Below are positions 13,170-29,400 of a DNA stretch of 64,000 bases, in pieces (the stretch's first letter is position 1; each line of letters opens with the position of its first letter). Location of the stretch: contig JAYKAV010000966.1 in NCBI GenBank assembly GCA_035582835.1, positions 329,925 to 393,924 of the forward strand, given 5' to 3'. A model generated the notes under the pieces. That model had not been told where the DNA came from. It ran no database searches and worked only from the letters and a program-made list of their open reading frames with translations. The stretch is from Phoebastria nigripes (taxonomy: Eukaryota > Chordata > Aves > Procellariiformes > Diomedeidae). Both the position numbers and the translations under genes were made by a program.

Positions 13170-13990
13170 AAAGATTGGAAAACTTGAAGACGGTATAAAA
13201 TTATTTGAAATAAACAAGAGCAGAGAGAGGAGATGATAGAGTATTCACAAAGCTAGATAAACAAGTGTATCATAGAAAAATACTGACTATTGACAAATGA
13301 AAGGGAGTGCACACTGGCAGAAATACCTGGAATTGTTCACACACATCATTGAGTTCTAAATCAGCTGTAGCCATTTGTTAATAAACCTTGTGTGTCAGAA
13401 CAGATAGCTTTTGAAAATAATTTGCTTGATACCCAGCAGCCAACAGAAAAGGCTTACAATTTGTCAGGATGTATAAAGAATAGGACTGAGAATAAAAATG
13501 AGATTACAATGACACTACCTAAATCAATAGTAAGGCTTTACTTGGAGTGTTCAGTCATGGCTACACAGCTTAACAGAGATATAAATGAAATAAGGGATCC
13601 AGGAACTGACAACAAAAACTATTAAACTGCAATTACTTCATATCTTCTAACCCAGAGTTAAGAAAAGTAAGAAGGCACTCTACAAAGGAGGTTAACTGGA
13701 TTCTCCTGCATACCATTCATAGCTTCAAAACAAGAGGACATTCAACGAGTGAGGTTAAAATGATAACAAGAAGAAATTATAATGGATACAAATTTTCATG
13801 CTTCAGGAAACCTAAGTATCAACCACTAAATACCTGAGGTTACAGAACACTCCTTGGATAGGTAATTCTGCCAGTGACTGTTAAGTTTTTCATATCTTTC
13901 TCTTCCATGTAATTGGGGCCACCGCTGGAGACAAGATATTGACCAGCAGTGTCTGACTCAGTCTGACAGTTCCAGTGTTTCATTGTTTAA
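13170..13990 (+). mobile_element. Ancient CR1/L3-like LINE, 3' end
   Basis: Heavily decayed, but it keeps the linear order of an old amniote CR1/L3 3' region. At 13300-13320 there is a GTGCACACTGGCAGAAAT segment (the VLHLGRN-type region). At about 13440-13480 a GCCAACAGAAAAGGCTTACAAT segment is followed by CAGGATGTATAAAG. At about 13520-13560 the sequence TAAATCAATAGTAAGGCTTT resembles the LYKSLVRPHLEY-coding region. The distal part (13895-13985) has CCACCGCTGGAGACAAGATATTG, then GTCTGACTCAGTCTGACAGTTC. That part matches the hallmark tail of ancient CR1 copies in turtles and birds as I remember it. No frame survives. The boundaries are approximate. Confidence 0.65.
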
Positions 13991-16900
13991 ACCGCAGCCA
14001 CAGATCATGAAAAAGCTGATACTAAGAGTATATTGCTAATATTCAGTCATGAGGCATCTCTCATATAGGATTTTTAAGAGGTACAGTTCTCCATGTAGAA
14101 AGCAAAGCTGCAAAAATCCTAAACATTTAAAACTACTAGAAAACATTTGAAGACAGAAAGACATTACAGACAGAAAAATGCAATTTTCTCAGCAAGCTCA
14201 AGAGCCAGGAATTTCTCTTTACCAGGTGTAACTTCTTAACGTCAATGAGACTACTGACTCTAGACCAGTGAAGCACAACCAAGATCACAATTCAAATACT
14301 GTGAACCCTTTGATGTGTTAACAAAAAAGAACATGTAAATACAGGCCAAGCCCATGTCACCATGCTACTTCCTGTCACCTTTGCTCAGATGGTGCCCTTA
14401 AGTACCGGCTTTCCTTACAGAAATCTGTGCACACTGGGAAGGCAAAGCCATTAAATGTTGTGTTGGCAAAGTTCACTCACACAAACTCTGATCAAGGATA
14501 TGCCATGGTCTGCATATTCGATCCCTGATTCAAGTTGGACTCCCGACAATCATTCGCACCACTGCAATACAAAAGGTGCCATGCTGAATCTTGTGTGAAA
14601 ACAAGCTTTCTGCAGAAGTGACGATAACAGAAGTTTATAAAAAAAANTAAAGAACAAAGGAGCTCTTCGTCAGTTTTTGATAAAGGAGGAAAAAAAAATC
14701 TCACTTATTGCAGAATCTGTGAAGCTTCTGGGACTTATTATTGACAGTTTTTTGGTTTTTGTTTTTTGTTTTTTTTTTAAACAAGTTAAGAACATCCACC
14801 ATGGAAAATGAGCTGTCAAAGTGTTTCCCACAGTTCTCTTCTGTCTTGCACCACAGTAAAATCATAATGCAAAAACCAAACATGGGCAGCTTTATTCACA
14901 CTGCAAATCACATTGCGTGTCCTTGATGCTTTCCCTTCTAGTATCCCCTTTACAAATACTTTCACTTACAAGAATATCCACTGGGATTAACTCTGTCAAA
15001 ATCCACTTCCTGTTAAAGGGATTGTGTGAAATTTGGTCATAAACCACTAGAATGGCTACATTTTGATTCAGATGTTTCCTAAGTTTTCTTTCACAGGAGT
15101 TTTTTCATTATGTGTGAATTATTTGCTCTGGGACTCCTTCCTAGCAAGAGAGAGTCACAGAATCTAAGAGAAGCTACAGGCTCTACAGTAATACATACTA
15201 ATACACAGAACAGCAGCACTTGAGAAATTTCATTTCTGTCATTGCAACGATCTGACAGTATATTAAAACCTATATATTTATCCTACCTTTTATTTCAGGA
15301 ATGTTAATAAGAGTTTATAAGCCCAGAAAGCACCCTTATAATCATAGAGGTCTCAAACATAGTACAGACTATAGTTTAAACAGTGATACTATAGCTTAAG
15401 CAGTGATTTCTAAATTTGGCCAAATATTTTGTAGTGATCTTCCTTTTAGAAAGATTTCTCTTATTGATTTAAACCCCAAATAAATATACCAGTATCCCTT
15501 AGTATTTTTAAATGCTTATTCACATCTGGTATTAAAAAGTAGACCTTACGTCTTATTTGAAATTGTTTCCCTTAAACTACTGACTTCAGTTTATAGACAC
15601 TGAAACTTGTAATCCCCAACCACTACTGCAAAGAGCTCTGCATTTGAAAAACCACTTCATGAAAATGCATATTCATTATGAACACCACACTATATCTGAA
15701 CAAAAGTATGCTTTTAATCTAATAAGACTGCTTTCTTAAAATTAACATCAACACATTTGTAATTTTGTTTGCATTTTTACATTTAAAAATCTTGAATTAG
15801 ATATCATGACTAAGTTAAAAGGTTCTATTAACAAGCCATTACACTAAAAGCACTGCTGAAATAAAACATTCTTTCCTGGACATTTTTAATATTCTTTGAA
15901 TTTGTGCTCACAACCAATGCAAATATCTGGTGTTCACATGAAGTAAAAAGAAAAAAAGAAAAAAGTCATATAGTCCAATGACTTCTATAGTACTTATAGG
16001 AGTAAGTTAAATATGTGAGTATACACATAAAGGTGCAGAGGTCCTCCATATAATAATGAGCTTTTAACATTTATTTTTAAGAGTTTTCTAAATGTTCTAA
16101 GTTCACCACAGTAGGCATCACTGTGGAAACATACTGGTCCTTGCTCTGAGGAGCTTATTTGTCTCAGGTCTCCAAGAGCTGACTGCTATAAGCAAAATTA
16201 AATCAGCTTCAGACTCAGAAGAGATTCAATATCACAGCTATTTGGTAACTGTACCATATAAAAATAGCTAATGAAGTCAGTCTTGACCACAGTTCACACC
16301 CCAGATGGCATGAGACAATAAATATCAGTGGGCAAAACCAGGAAGCGTGAGGTCTTCCTACTCCGAGCCTCGTTGGCAGCCTCAGAGACAACCTTCCTGT
16401 GCATTTAATCCTTTGCTAAACCCCATGAGATTCAGGGAAGTATTCACTGACTTTTTTCAGTTTCAAGCACATACAGAAGTCCTTATTTCTTGCCCAGGAC
16501 TTCTTTCCAGAATCAAATTGCAAACTGTCTCCTGTGGAATAAAAATAATTTGTACAAGCAGGGGAACAAAAGGAAGCGTTTAGCGTACAAGCATATCCCT
16601 TGTAGCATAGGGATGGTATCTATCCCTAGCTCCAGACTAAAGCCTCCTTGGGACCCCCTTTGCCAACTCTCATAACTACTTAGTTCACTCCAGAAGTATT
16701 AAAGTATAATGGTGGTTTCAAATATGTGACAACATTGCTTAGACAATCCATGAAAAAATTATATTGTCTGTACATTACTTAGGCTTCTTTGTAACTGTTT
16801 CTGGCATTTTTTGTCATAATACCTTAAAAGCACCCCTGTGAGAGATATTATTACTTGAATTGGCCACAAGAGTAAGAAATCTGAACAGAATACAACTTTT

Positions 16901-19900
16901 TCAAGCTTATCAGCAAATCTGTGTCACACTGGTTAAGGAAGCAAGGTTGGCTATGTAACTTCCGTCACTAAAGTCCACTGTACAGTACATACTCTTTGGG
17001 GCAGGTACAAAACCCAGTTCTACAGAAGCTTTCTGCCTTTTTTTTTGCCCCCTCCATTGTAGCTAGTGAGCTTTCTACAGGAGGTTTAAAAAGTGCCTCA
17101 ACTAACTGACTGAAGAAGAAACCCCTCAAGAGCTATTAGAGATGAAGAAGTCCCTCTTCCAACAATCACTGGAGGGTCAGAGAGCATACCAGGAAAGTAC
17201 CACTGTATGCTAACTGCTCCAAGATACCTCCCTAAAACTACAGAGAAAAAAACATATAATTAAAGCTGAAGAATATCATATTGATTAGCACCACTGAGAG
17301 AAATTAAAATGGTCCTTCATTATAAATTCCTAAAAATTACACTGTTCTTTATCAGGTAATAATTGGTCCAAATATTAAAAACTGTAGGAATAATCTTCAA
17401 GCTTTTGCAATATTAATACACCTACCATCTGATTTTGTAATTTTTCAAACATTACTTTGAAGTTCCTGTAGCCAATTATATAGTGTTATTATTAATTACA
17501 GCTTGCAGCTTGAAATACAGTGTTATCAATAGAGTTCAGCTGCATAAATATAAAAGTAAAACTTAAAATTGAATTAAACTGTTTCCCCTTTGTGAGGGTA
17601 TGTTAGAATATTATTAGTTGTGAAAATTAATTTGTTAAGCTTGAAACCAGTCTTTAAAGCAGAAATATCTCTGGGCAAAAGGTTACATTCCATGTATTGT
17701 ATTTCTTCAGTCTTCATGTTGCAAGAATTTTTTAACCTTCCATTAAATAATATTGGGGGGGGCAAAAAAAAGAAAGTCTATTCATCAGCTTACTTAACAA
17801 GATATAAAATCTTTAGCTTTATGTCAAAGGTATACAAAGATTACTGCAGGAAATGTGAATTAATCTTAACAGCAATCCATTTTATTTATTTCTAAATTAT
17901 CAATGAATAATCTAAGTGGAGAAGAAAGATTACACACCCTTAAGTTTTATTTTCCTGCTCAACCCTCCCTCCCCACTTCCCACTAAACTTTCACTTTATC
18001 CATTGAAAGCTTTAGACGTCCAAAAGATATTAAGGGTAAGAAGTAATCCAATAATTTGGAGAAAAGCAGAGATACAATGCACAACTGTAGACACACAAAA
18101 AAACTGACAAGAGACAAAGATGACCTAAGAACTATGTCAAAGAAATGTCACAGACCATTCTCCATGTAAACAAAAAACAGCTAGCTATGTTGAAGTCTGA
18201 AAAAATTTAAATAAAGCTACTGTAGCATTCACTCAGTATACGTATTCATTACATTTAGGTATATAGTTATCAATGTGACTGTAATGGTAAAATATTATGA
18301 AGGATCATAAAGTAACTGCAGTCCCTTCTCAGAAAAATGCTATTAACTGCAATATACCAGGATAAAAGGAGTAGGTAAAACTACGAAACTCCGTTCTTAA
18401 AAACAAGCATTCAAGGGTACACGCTGATATTAAGTAAGTACACTGTTCTCTTCTGGGGTAAAGCTGCTACAAAGTTCTGTCATTTTGGCTCAGTCAAAGA
18501 TCTGGTCCTAAATCCTCTTTGCTGTCTTCTTTACACCTCTGGCAAGACATGCAAAACCGACTTACAAGGAAAAAAGGGGCAAGCAATGCTGAAGTTCCTC
18601 ACCTATTCTTAATGATCAACTACAGTTCCCTGCCTTTATCATTTTTACCTCCTCTTCTGATGATAGTTTCGTAAGTGTTTCACTGCCAGTACCCATCAGT
18701 GCTTGTGTCAGTTTTTCGTTGACTGCTAGTGGGGATAAAATCTGTCACGTAGCATTTCATATACTATTTGTGGATTTGTTACATTTTCCAGTACAAACAT
18801 TACACTAACTGAGCAAGTATTCTGACCCCAAAGAGATTTTTCTGAACCAAATGTTGTTGTATTCTGTAAAAAAGTGAAAAGGGTCCCATGATTTTCTCTC
18901 TGATGGTAAATTCATTTGGTATCTAATAGCAGGGGAATGAACCATTAAAAGAAGTCCGATTAGAGACTTTCCAACATTTATTTTGTCAAACATCATTAAC
19001 AGCAAAGTAAATAGAAGAGCAATATTCAGCATGACAGTTTAATGAGGACTTGGTAAAATGTGCTTCCTTCTTTTCCCCTTTTTAGTTTCTCTCGGTAAGT
19101 CAAGTTTCTCTCAGTTTAATGCTTAAACTCTTAAGCATGATCATTTTGTATGAATTCATTCTTTTGGCCAATGTACCAAAATGATTTGATCATGATGCCA
19201 AAATGATTATAGTGATATCATTGATTAACTTTGTAACGGGAGTAGAAAAGTCTATAAATTTAATCATTGTCTTCAAACAATAATGCATGGAAGAATGTGT
19301 TGGAATAAGTATCATTCCCTATTCTCCTTACAATCATTGTCATCTAAAATATTTAATTTCCAGCTATGCTTTGTCCCAGACAGGATCTTTGTCATTAAAA
19401 TGAGAGCAGATTCTGATATGTAATATATTCTGTGACATGTCAGGGTGGCACCGCTTTGACCTTTTCAGTATTCTACATTTCATTTGGGAGCCTGTTCCTT
19501 CCTTTCCACTTCTGTTACTGATCAAGAAATAGAAGTTGAACAGAGGGCAAATCAAACTGGAAATNAGATGCAAAGAGTCAAGCTCACAACAAACAAGTAC
19601 CTGAAATTATAAGTAGATGAAATTAATCTGTATTTTAAAAATATTTAAAACCCTACCCCTTCTTAATTCTTAACTGACTGGAGAAAACTTTAAAAAAACA
19701 AACAAACAAACAAACAAGTTTTCCTATTTATATTTTCAAAACTGCTATCTATCTCACATGTCCTCTCAGGCACTGAACTTTTTTCAGAAATGAATATATC
19801 AATTTCTTTCACATCCTTTCCTCAAATTTATTGCTTTCCATTATGCTTATCTTCACATTCATTTTGCTTCCAGTTGTTGGTTACTTATCTTAAACAGGAT

Positions 19901-20149
19901 GTAAAGTAGTCAGAAAGGAGTTGAGCTGTCCTGTGCATTTGTACGTCAGCAGCACAGGGGGACCACTGTCCTGATTAGGTTCTCTTAACACACAGTTTAT
20001 TAAGATAGAGCTTGTAACTTTTGCTGTTTTGTGTGCAGTCTTATACTACGTGATGATTTTTATAAACCTACCTAGACTCCATAGTCTCAGACCTCATAAT
20101 TAGATGCTATTCGAACTTTCCATTTTAAAAGCATTTCCAGCCCTATGGT
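13991..20149. other. Intronic sequence without recognised genes
   Basis: AT-rich, with no coding region recognised. It contains a T-rich run at 14740-14765, A-rich runs near 15945-15965, a nine-G run near 17755-17763 and an (AAAC)n microsatellite at 19696-19717. Single N bases occur at 14647 and 19565. Confidence 0.55.
19696..19717 (+). repeat. (AAAC)n microsatellite
   Basis: About five uninterrupted AAAC units follow a short A-run. Confidence 0.9.
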
Positions 20150-21500
20150 TCAGGTGAAAAGTCTGAGGACAGTGGATAACAGAATCAGGCTGGAAGGGAC
20201 ATTAACAAATCATCCGATCCACCTCCCAGCCCCAGGGAAGAACCAAGTACACTTATATAATCCCTGGGCAGGTGATTGTCTAAGGCATTCTCCCAGATCC
20301 TCAGCAATGGAGGCTCCAAAATGTTCCCAAGCAAGCTGGTCTAATGTTTTATTGTCTTAACCATTAAGAGGGGCTTTCTCCAAATCTAAATGGAATCATG
20401 CTAGAGATTAATTCCATTACTTCTGTTCACATACACTGTATTTGGATGAACAAGTGGTCCTCTACCTTTCTGTAAAAGCCATTTGTCTATTTGAAAACAT
20501 TATTTTCCATCACCTTCCCTTCTTAGACAACTCTTCTTCAGGCTAACAAACCACCTTGCTCGGTCGCTGCTCACAGAACACCATTTCAAGATTTGTGATT
20601 GTCTTTGTTCTCACTTGCGGAGTCTCTCACCTTCTGTGAAGTGAGGGTCAAAACCTGTACTGAGTCAAAATGAGGTTTCACAACTGCCAGGCAAATTGGA
20701 GGATTCCTCAAATTATTTTACAGATAATATGCCCGTCTGCATGTTCCAGTAAAACATGAGGAATATAGGCAGGTTATAATTTACTATCATGCTCAGATCA
20801 TTTTTTGAGATAGTATTTTCTGACCAGTCTTTCTGTATTCTTCATTTTACAGATCCTTCTTGCTGAACCTCAATGCCTTGCATTTGTCTCTTAAATTGCA
20901 TACTGTTTTTTCAGACTGTATCTTCAGTTTTGGACTCTCAGAATCTTCCAATACACTCCTAGTCCTTCCCAGCTTGAAGTCACCTCCAGATTTTACAAGC
21001 AGATCCTTCATTCCAAGTCCATCTGGACTAAACATGAAAATACTGGCTAGTACCTGATCTAGCATAAACACCTGCCAAATACCACACAACGCAGTCTTCC
21101 TTTTAAACAGAAACCATTGCTAATTACACTCTGAGCAAAGTTTTCTAAATAGGTCTGCATCCAGCCTATAATATTTTCACCTAGATCACAATTCCCAAAT
21201 TTGCTCAGAAGAATACTGTATGCGACAGTTGAGATAACACTACTAAATTCAAGAGACATGACATCAAGTGCTTCTTCTCCAGCTATAAAGCTGTTATCCT
21301 GTCAAAGAAAATTATTAGATGGCTTTGATATTATTTGTTCTTGACAATTCTGCACTGGCTATTGATCATGTCCCTGTGGTTACATATGATTTACCTGATT
21401 GTTTTTTTCAACATTTTTCTAGGAATTAAAAATTACTTGTCTGTCCTGCCTCTCCTCTGTTTTCCTTCTTCAGAACCATTCGAGACCCTGACACCCGTAA
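20150..21500 (-). mobile_element. Ancient CR1-type LINE, sense with GRM8
   Basis: Reading the plus strand gives the reverse complement of an old CR1. It starts with AGAATCAGGCTGGAAGGGACAT, continues with CTGGGCAGG and TTCTCCAAATCTAAATGG, and reaches a GTACTGAGTCAAAATGAGGTT segment. Next is the TTGAAGTCACCTCCAGATTTTACAA region, and then TGCATCCAGCCTATAATATTTTCACCTAG. The last clear part is TGTTCTTGACAATTCTGCACTGGCTATT. Translated on the minus strand, around 21080-21250, it still shows a SILLSK...NIIGW...AQSVISNG pattern. That matches the CR1 RT segment after motif A. The catalytic box is unrecognisable and there are many stops and indels. The 5' limit near 21500 is uncertain. Confidence 0.75.
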
Positions 21501-23459
<1,959 letters not shown>

Positions 23460-26400
23460 CTAATACCATTTTACACTATGTACTTGTATGTTTGAAAGGT
23501 TTTAAAATAGATTATGCACAAGCATTGTGCAGAACTGAATATCTTGTTTTAATTAAATCAACTGATCAGAAAGCATCTCAGATTTTGTAAAATGTCAGTC
23601 AAGTCTTATTGTATAACACTCTCACCGAGAAATAATGCATTCTGCTTTTCTCCANATGTCATGATTCTTGACATGTAAGTGTAACAACTTCTTTTTTGAT
23701 CATGGCTCTGATAGGAACAGGTGAAGAGAAAAAAAAAAAAAAGGAGGAATTCTCACTATTACTACAGAAGATGAAAAGGTCAGTTTTGATGACTGTGATT
23801 CTTAAAAATGCTACACTTAAATTTGATGAGTAAAATGTAAATTATTTCCATTTCGTTGTTTTGTTTATTTACGTACATGCAAGTGTGCTTTCCCATTTTA
23901 TTCCTATTTTTCAAGCTTTCTCTGTCATAGATTTTTCATTTTCCAGTGTTGTGCCTGATTTAAGAATATGGAGACTATGTAGTTAATACCAAAAGCTACC
24001 TGATGAAAAAACACCACAAAAAACCAAAAATTATCTGTATACAATATACATATAGAGAAGGAGAAAGGTTACAAGGATGGTAATCTTTGTAGAAACCACC
24101 ACAATATTCTTTGTAGAAACAAAAAACAACAAAAAACCCACTAAATAACTGAAATACATTTTTTAAATAAATTACTATTTTCATAGGAAAAAAAAAAATC
24201 TAGGGTGATTTTCTATTAATTCTTATCTTAAATAAATGGTTTGAGAATGTCCAGAAGAAGCTGTCTGTAAGCAATATTCTGAAGAGTATTTTGATGGAAG
24301 AAAGTTTAATTAACATTTATGATAACATAAAAGGGGAATGATTTTCTTATTTAAAATGGTAAAACTGATTAAATAGTCACTAGCTTGAAATGAAAGATAC
24401 TCCAAATATTACATTGCATTTGTAATCTATATTAATAACAGGTGCTTAATTCACATCTTACAAAACATAAAATGGTCTTCAAGAAAGCAATCTGAACAGA
24501 GTTCCTAAATAGATTCTGTTGAGAACCGAATTTAGCAGTCCCAGATAACAGGTGATCTGATAAATGCTCACTGTCATATGAGATGCTATTGTAGAAGGTT
24601 TCAGTGTAACCCTTAGGTCCTGTACAGTGCTTCCTCATCAGCACAAACTAAAAAAGGTATTTGAGGCAAATATAAGGGATTCAAGGAGTATGGTCATTAA
24701 CCATACATGCAAAGACAGCATAGACTTTTAACAGCCTGAAAAAACATTTATAGCCTAAAGGATGGCAAAATCATTTCTCGGTCAGAAGCAAACAAAATGA
24801 ACTCTTATGTATCTTGGCTATACTCTTTTTTAAGAAATTTTCTACTCATGGAAACGTCTCAGAACAAATAATCTGAAATGTTGTAATAATAACAGAGAGA
24901 ACTGAAAAAAAGGAAAGGGAGGATCACAGAAAAAGTAAGCTAAAGGTTATATTTCATGGAAATCAGTATTCCTAACACAGCAAAGATCCACCAAGTAAAA
25001 ATAAAGGATAAATTGTCCTTACAAAACTTGCCTTGTACAAGTTCCCTTTCTTTCAGAAAGTGTTTGAAACATCTTTATCTCTTTACAGACAAGAGATTTT
25101 GGCCTGTAATAACACAATTATGCACATTTAGAGCACATATCATTCCCTTTCTAAATTTGTTCTATTATTCTCTAAACCAGTAGTCTTTTTCCAGATGGAA
25201 AAAAAAACAAAGACAACCTCTGTGATTTTACTCATTTTGCTCCTCGGTGTGCCATTTCACAAATACTATGGCGTTGTTGCTTTGCTGAAAGTTATTTCAT
25301 CGATAACGTTCATAAAATCAACACCAGTAAGAGATCTTTTAGACGGATACTTTGTCATTGAAAATCTTGAAGTCTAGACCACAGAGTTATATCCATTAAC
25401 TTTCTCAGTTCCTGTTTCTCTTCAGGCATGAGATGAATAACAAATCCTAGATATGTGTTTGTAGGAGAGACATTGGTACAACACAGCAATAAGATGTTTC
25501 AGATCAATAGAGATATTTTATGTACTATGAATATCACTTATTTGGGGCCTTGGAAAATGCAGAGAAGAGATGCTACTTTCCTACTTTTCAGCTCTTTGTA
25601 GTTCAGCTTATTCCCTACTGTCATTTCTAATAACAGTGGAAGAAAACGGAAGGTAAATACAGTCCAAACCCGACACCCTGAAATCATTTGGCATACCTAG
25701 TAGGCTTAAATCACCACTGGTTTATAACTTCTGCAACTTTTCACCAGCATGAAAGAACAATATGCCATGTAAAAGTAGGCAGAAAGACACTCTCTAAATA
25801 GAAAGCCATCCCTAAGTTTTGAGAAAAATGGTTCATGCAACAGAATATGTAGTTGTTTTCCTTATTTCTTTTTGTGTACATCCCTCATGGTTATAGACAA
25901 CACTTTACATTCAAGAATTTTCTCCCCAAAACTGTAGATCTCCCACCCAGAAATACCTCATGGATTTCTTTCTGTGAATGCATTTTATGCGAAAGTGAAC
26001 AGAAACTTCCTTCCTTGACTGCTTTGAAATGTACATTTGTATACAGGGGGGCACTGAAAAATAGCTTGAAAATTTGAGGATTTGGGGTATGTTCCAACAG
26101 TTACACAGTTACTGAAAAGACTCCAAACAACACTCAAAGAAATTTTTTGCCATGAGGACAAATTGTTAGGATTTAGTGGTTCAATAATCCATGAATGAAA
26201 AATATGTACATTAAAATGTAACAACTCTTATGGACTGTAAGTTTAATAAACCATTTTACATGTCCCCAAGTACATTTTACAAGATAGAGCATAATGCTGC
26301 CTACGCAAGGGAACTGTTACGCTCTATCAATTCAGTAATATGTGTTTTTAAAACTCCCTAAATATAGACTGTATTTATACTTTAAGTTCCACTGGCCCAT

Positions 26401-29400
26401 TGAGACATAAATTTGCATTTTGAAAGAGACCTGTAAAGGGGTTTTATATTTTTCATTCTAGATTTCTCAATCTAAATTTTCAAAATTAAATACAACATGT
26501 GTAACATTTACATTGTACTTAAGTGCTATATAGCACTGTTAATAGCGTACTTCCTTTTCTTGGGGGGAAAAAAGGAAAAAAACATTTGAATTGGTTGTCA
26601 CACAACAGCTGTCACATTCACTGACAATGGCTAAAAGCATTCATGTTTGAATGTTCATGGATTTTTTTTTTCTATTCTTTCCTACCCTATGGTTTGGCCG
26701 CTGCCTCCCATTAACCTATAATCTGCTGATAAACTCTCGACTTCTAGTGGGTGACAGACTTGAACTCTTTGAAATTATTATACAGAGGAATTCATAGAAG
26801 CCTTATTTTAATTATTTTTTTAAGCTTGAGGTATCTATTAAATGTTTGAAAACAAACATTTATAGTGTGGTGCTTTGAAACAATATCCAGTTTTAGTTAT
26901 GTATTGGTCTTAATCCTGGTGTATACTAAACTACTGCTGAAACCACCGGCAGTCCTTCAGTCCTTTAATCTAAGTCAGTGGTGGCTTCATCTCATTCTAC
27001 TACCCAGTCACTGGCATCAGGAAATGCTTCTACGTGCTTAAAAAAATAAAACAATTTGGAACAAAAGAAAAAAAAAAGAAAAATAAAACAATTGCTGAGA
27101 ACTAAGTAGACAGGCTAAGCCTTCAAGATACATTCAAGCCAAAATCAGCAGTCAAGAATAGTCTCTGTTTTTTCTGGACTTTTTGTATACATCTCCAAGC
27201 TGATTTAAAACCTGTCTCTAAAGATCTCCCCTTCCCAGAGGATTACAGAAGATGGAGCAGTTCCTTTCAGAACCAACTGTCCACAAAGCATGACTGTGGC
27301 AGCACTTCAAAGGGGGAACAACATCTGTACGAGATATCCACCAAGCATTACTACAGAACAGACTTCTACTCCCTGATGGAGAAGGTGGGGACAACTTCAC
27401 AAGTGCCAAAGGCAGCTAATGTAACTTTTCATTTATTTCAGCCAAGTGGTAAACCACTGTCAGTCCCCCATACACTGAAAAGAAAAGTGACCCACCACTC
27501 CCAAATCTAGGACTATTCATAGGGAAGCATTACCCTGGATCTGTTTGGTGGATCCAGTGCTGGGATCCAAATCCAAAAACATAGAGGTGTTGTATTGAGG
27601 ACGGTAGAGGAAACTACGTGACCTAGGTTTGCCCTTCCAGTAAAGCGTCTTCACCACAGCAGACAGCTCTTAGTACGCCTTCTCTTCAATGACATGCTCT
27701 CCAAGTTTTGGACAGAAGTTCACTGGAACCTTTTTTATTGAGCTTTCAAATCCATTTGCATGCTGCATTTGTCAATGTAAAGTATCAGCTGGCCATTTCA
27801 AATGCCATCTTCCTTTATACAGCCTTTCAGCTGAAAGCATGATTTGGGAGCAGAGTAGCAGACAGTGAAATGAGCTAAGCTCATAAGAAAAAAGACCTGA
27901 GAAAAGAATCACCAGTAATTTTGAACATTACTGATTATGAGTTAAGCAGTAAATGCACTATACAGTCACCCAGCATAATGGGCTTAAATCACTCGCATCT
28001 TCTGTTTCACTACCCACTCAGTCCTATCACTACTAACTTTAACATATCAACTAACATTTTATTTCCCTTCTCCATTCTCTCATCACTGAGCAGTCATTTT
28101 TTTGAGGAATATTAGCAATAGCACATTAAAAATAGTGATAATTGTAGCTAACAAATCGAAGTCAATATACTTTAGGTGAGTGATTGCTCTGTATCAACTG
28201 GCATTTTACCACCAACTAATAAAGCTGGCAAAGGAGTAAAAGTGCTTGAAATAAAATTTGACTGTGGAAACACATTTTCAACTTGGTGATTTTTTTGAAT
28301 TTTAAATGTCTATCATTAATCATTAATGGTCCTGTCTTTTCAAGATTTTTATTCCCTCTTCTGTACAGCAAGAAAGAGTTCTTTGTGAGTACAAAAAACT
28401 CACAGCGGTGAAATGAGTCCTCAGGGCCTAGATATTGAACAGTTGCTGGATGAGAGTTGAGGTCACTGTATTTTAGCTATTAGTCACATTGGTAAATTGC
28501 CATCAGCCACAGCATCATCTTTGCCTGTTTTCAATTCTGAAAAATGTGTCAGCCTGCAGTACAGTAATACTAAAGTCATTCAGGGTAGACATTCAAGATT
28601 CAAAAGAGTTTGATGAGGCTTAATAACATTTTACACTATACCAAACAAGATTAAAAGTCTTCTTTTCTGTTACTAACTGTAGGAGGAGATGAAACGCACC
28701 CTGAAACTGCCCATTTCTTTCCACTGACTATGAAGGGAGCCTGGGAGATTAATTCAACTTTTATACACACTATGTAAAACAATACTGTAAACAGCTACAT
28801 GTCTTCTGCTGAATCTCACAATCCCGCTCGTTTTGGCTACACATGACTATTAAGACATCTGTGCACAGCTAATGATCAACTGCTTTCTGCAATGTCATCT
28901 TTCCATCTATGACAAAAACTGAATAGGTCACCCATGCCATCATTAGGGACCTCATTTCACTAATTTTCAGAATAAACCAACATTAAATCATCCTGGGAAG
29001 ATATAACACATTAAGACTCAGTAATGCCTTTGGAGATGTGAGATGCCCCATTCAATGCTCAGAGCAGCTGAGCAGGGTGACACCTTGCCAACTCCACCAG
29101 CTACAAACAACCTCTGCTAGAGCTGATGTTGTGAAAAAGTTTCAGCATATGAAGTTTTCTGATTCAGCCTCTTTCCATGGATTTTACCACGAGGAGGAGC
29201 GATATGTTTTCCCAGTAGACGTATATATGTATTCACTTATATTTATAAACACGTGTAATTCTAAACTATATTTATTTAGATGTATACACTTAATGCTCTC
29301 TCTGTATGTTAGGGACACTCAACCACAGTATTTATCGTGTGTCCAGCAACGCATGTTGTTCAGGGATTACCACAGATTTCTACCCCCCCCCAAAAAAAAA

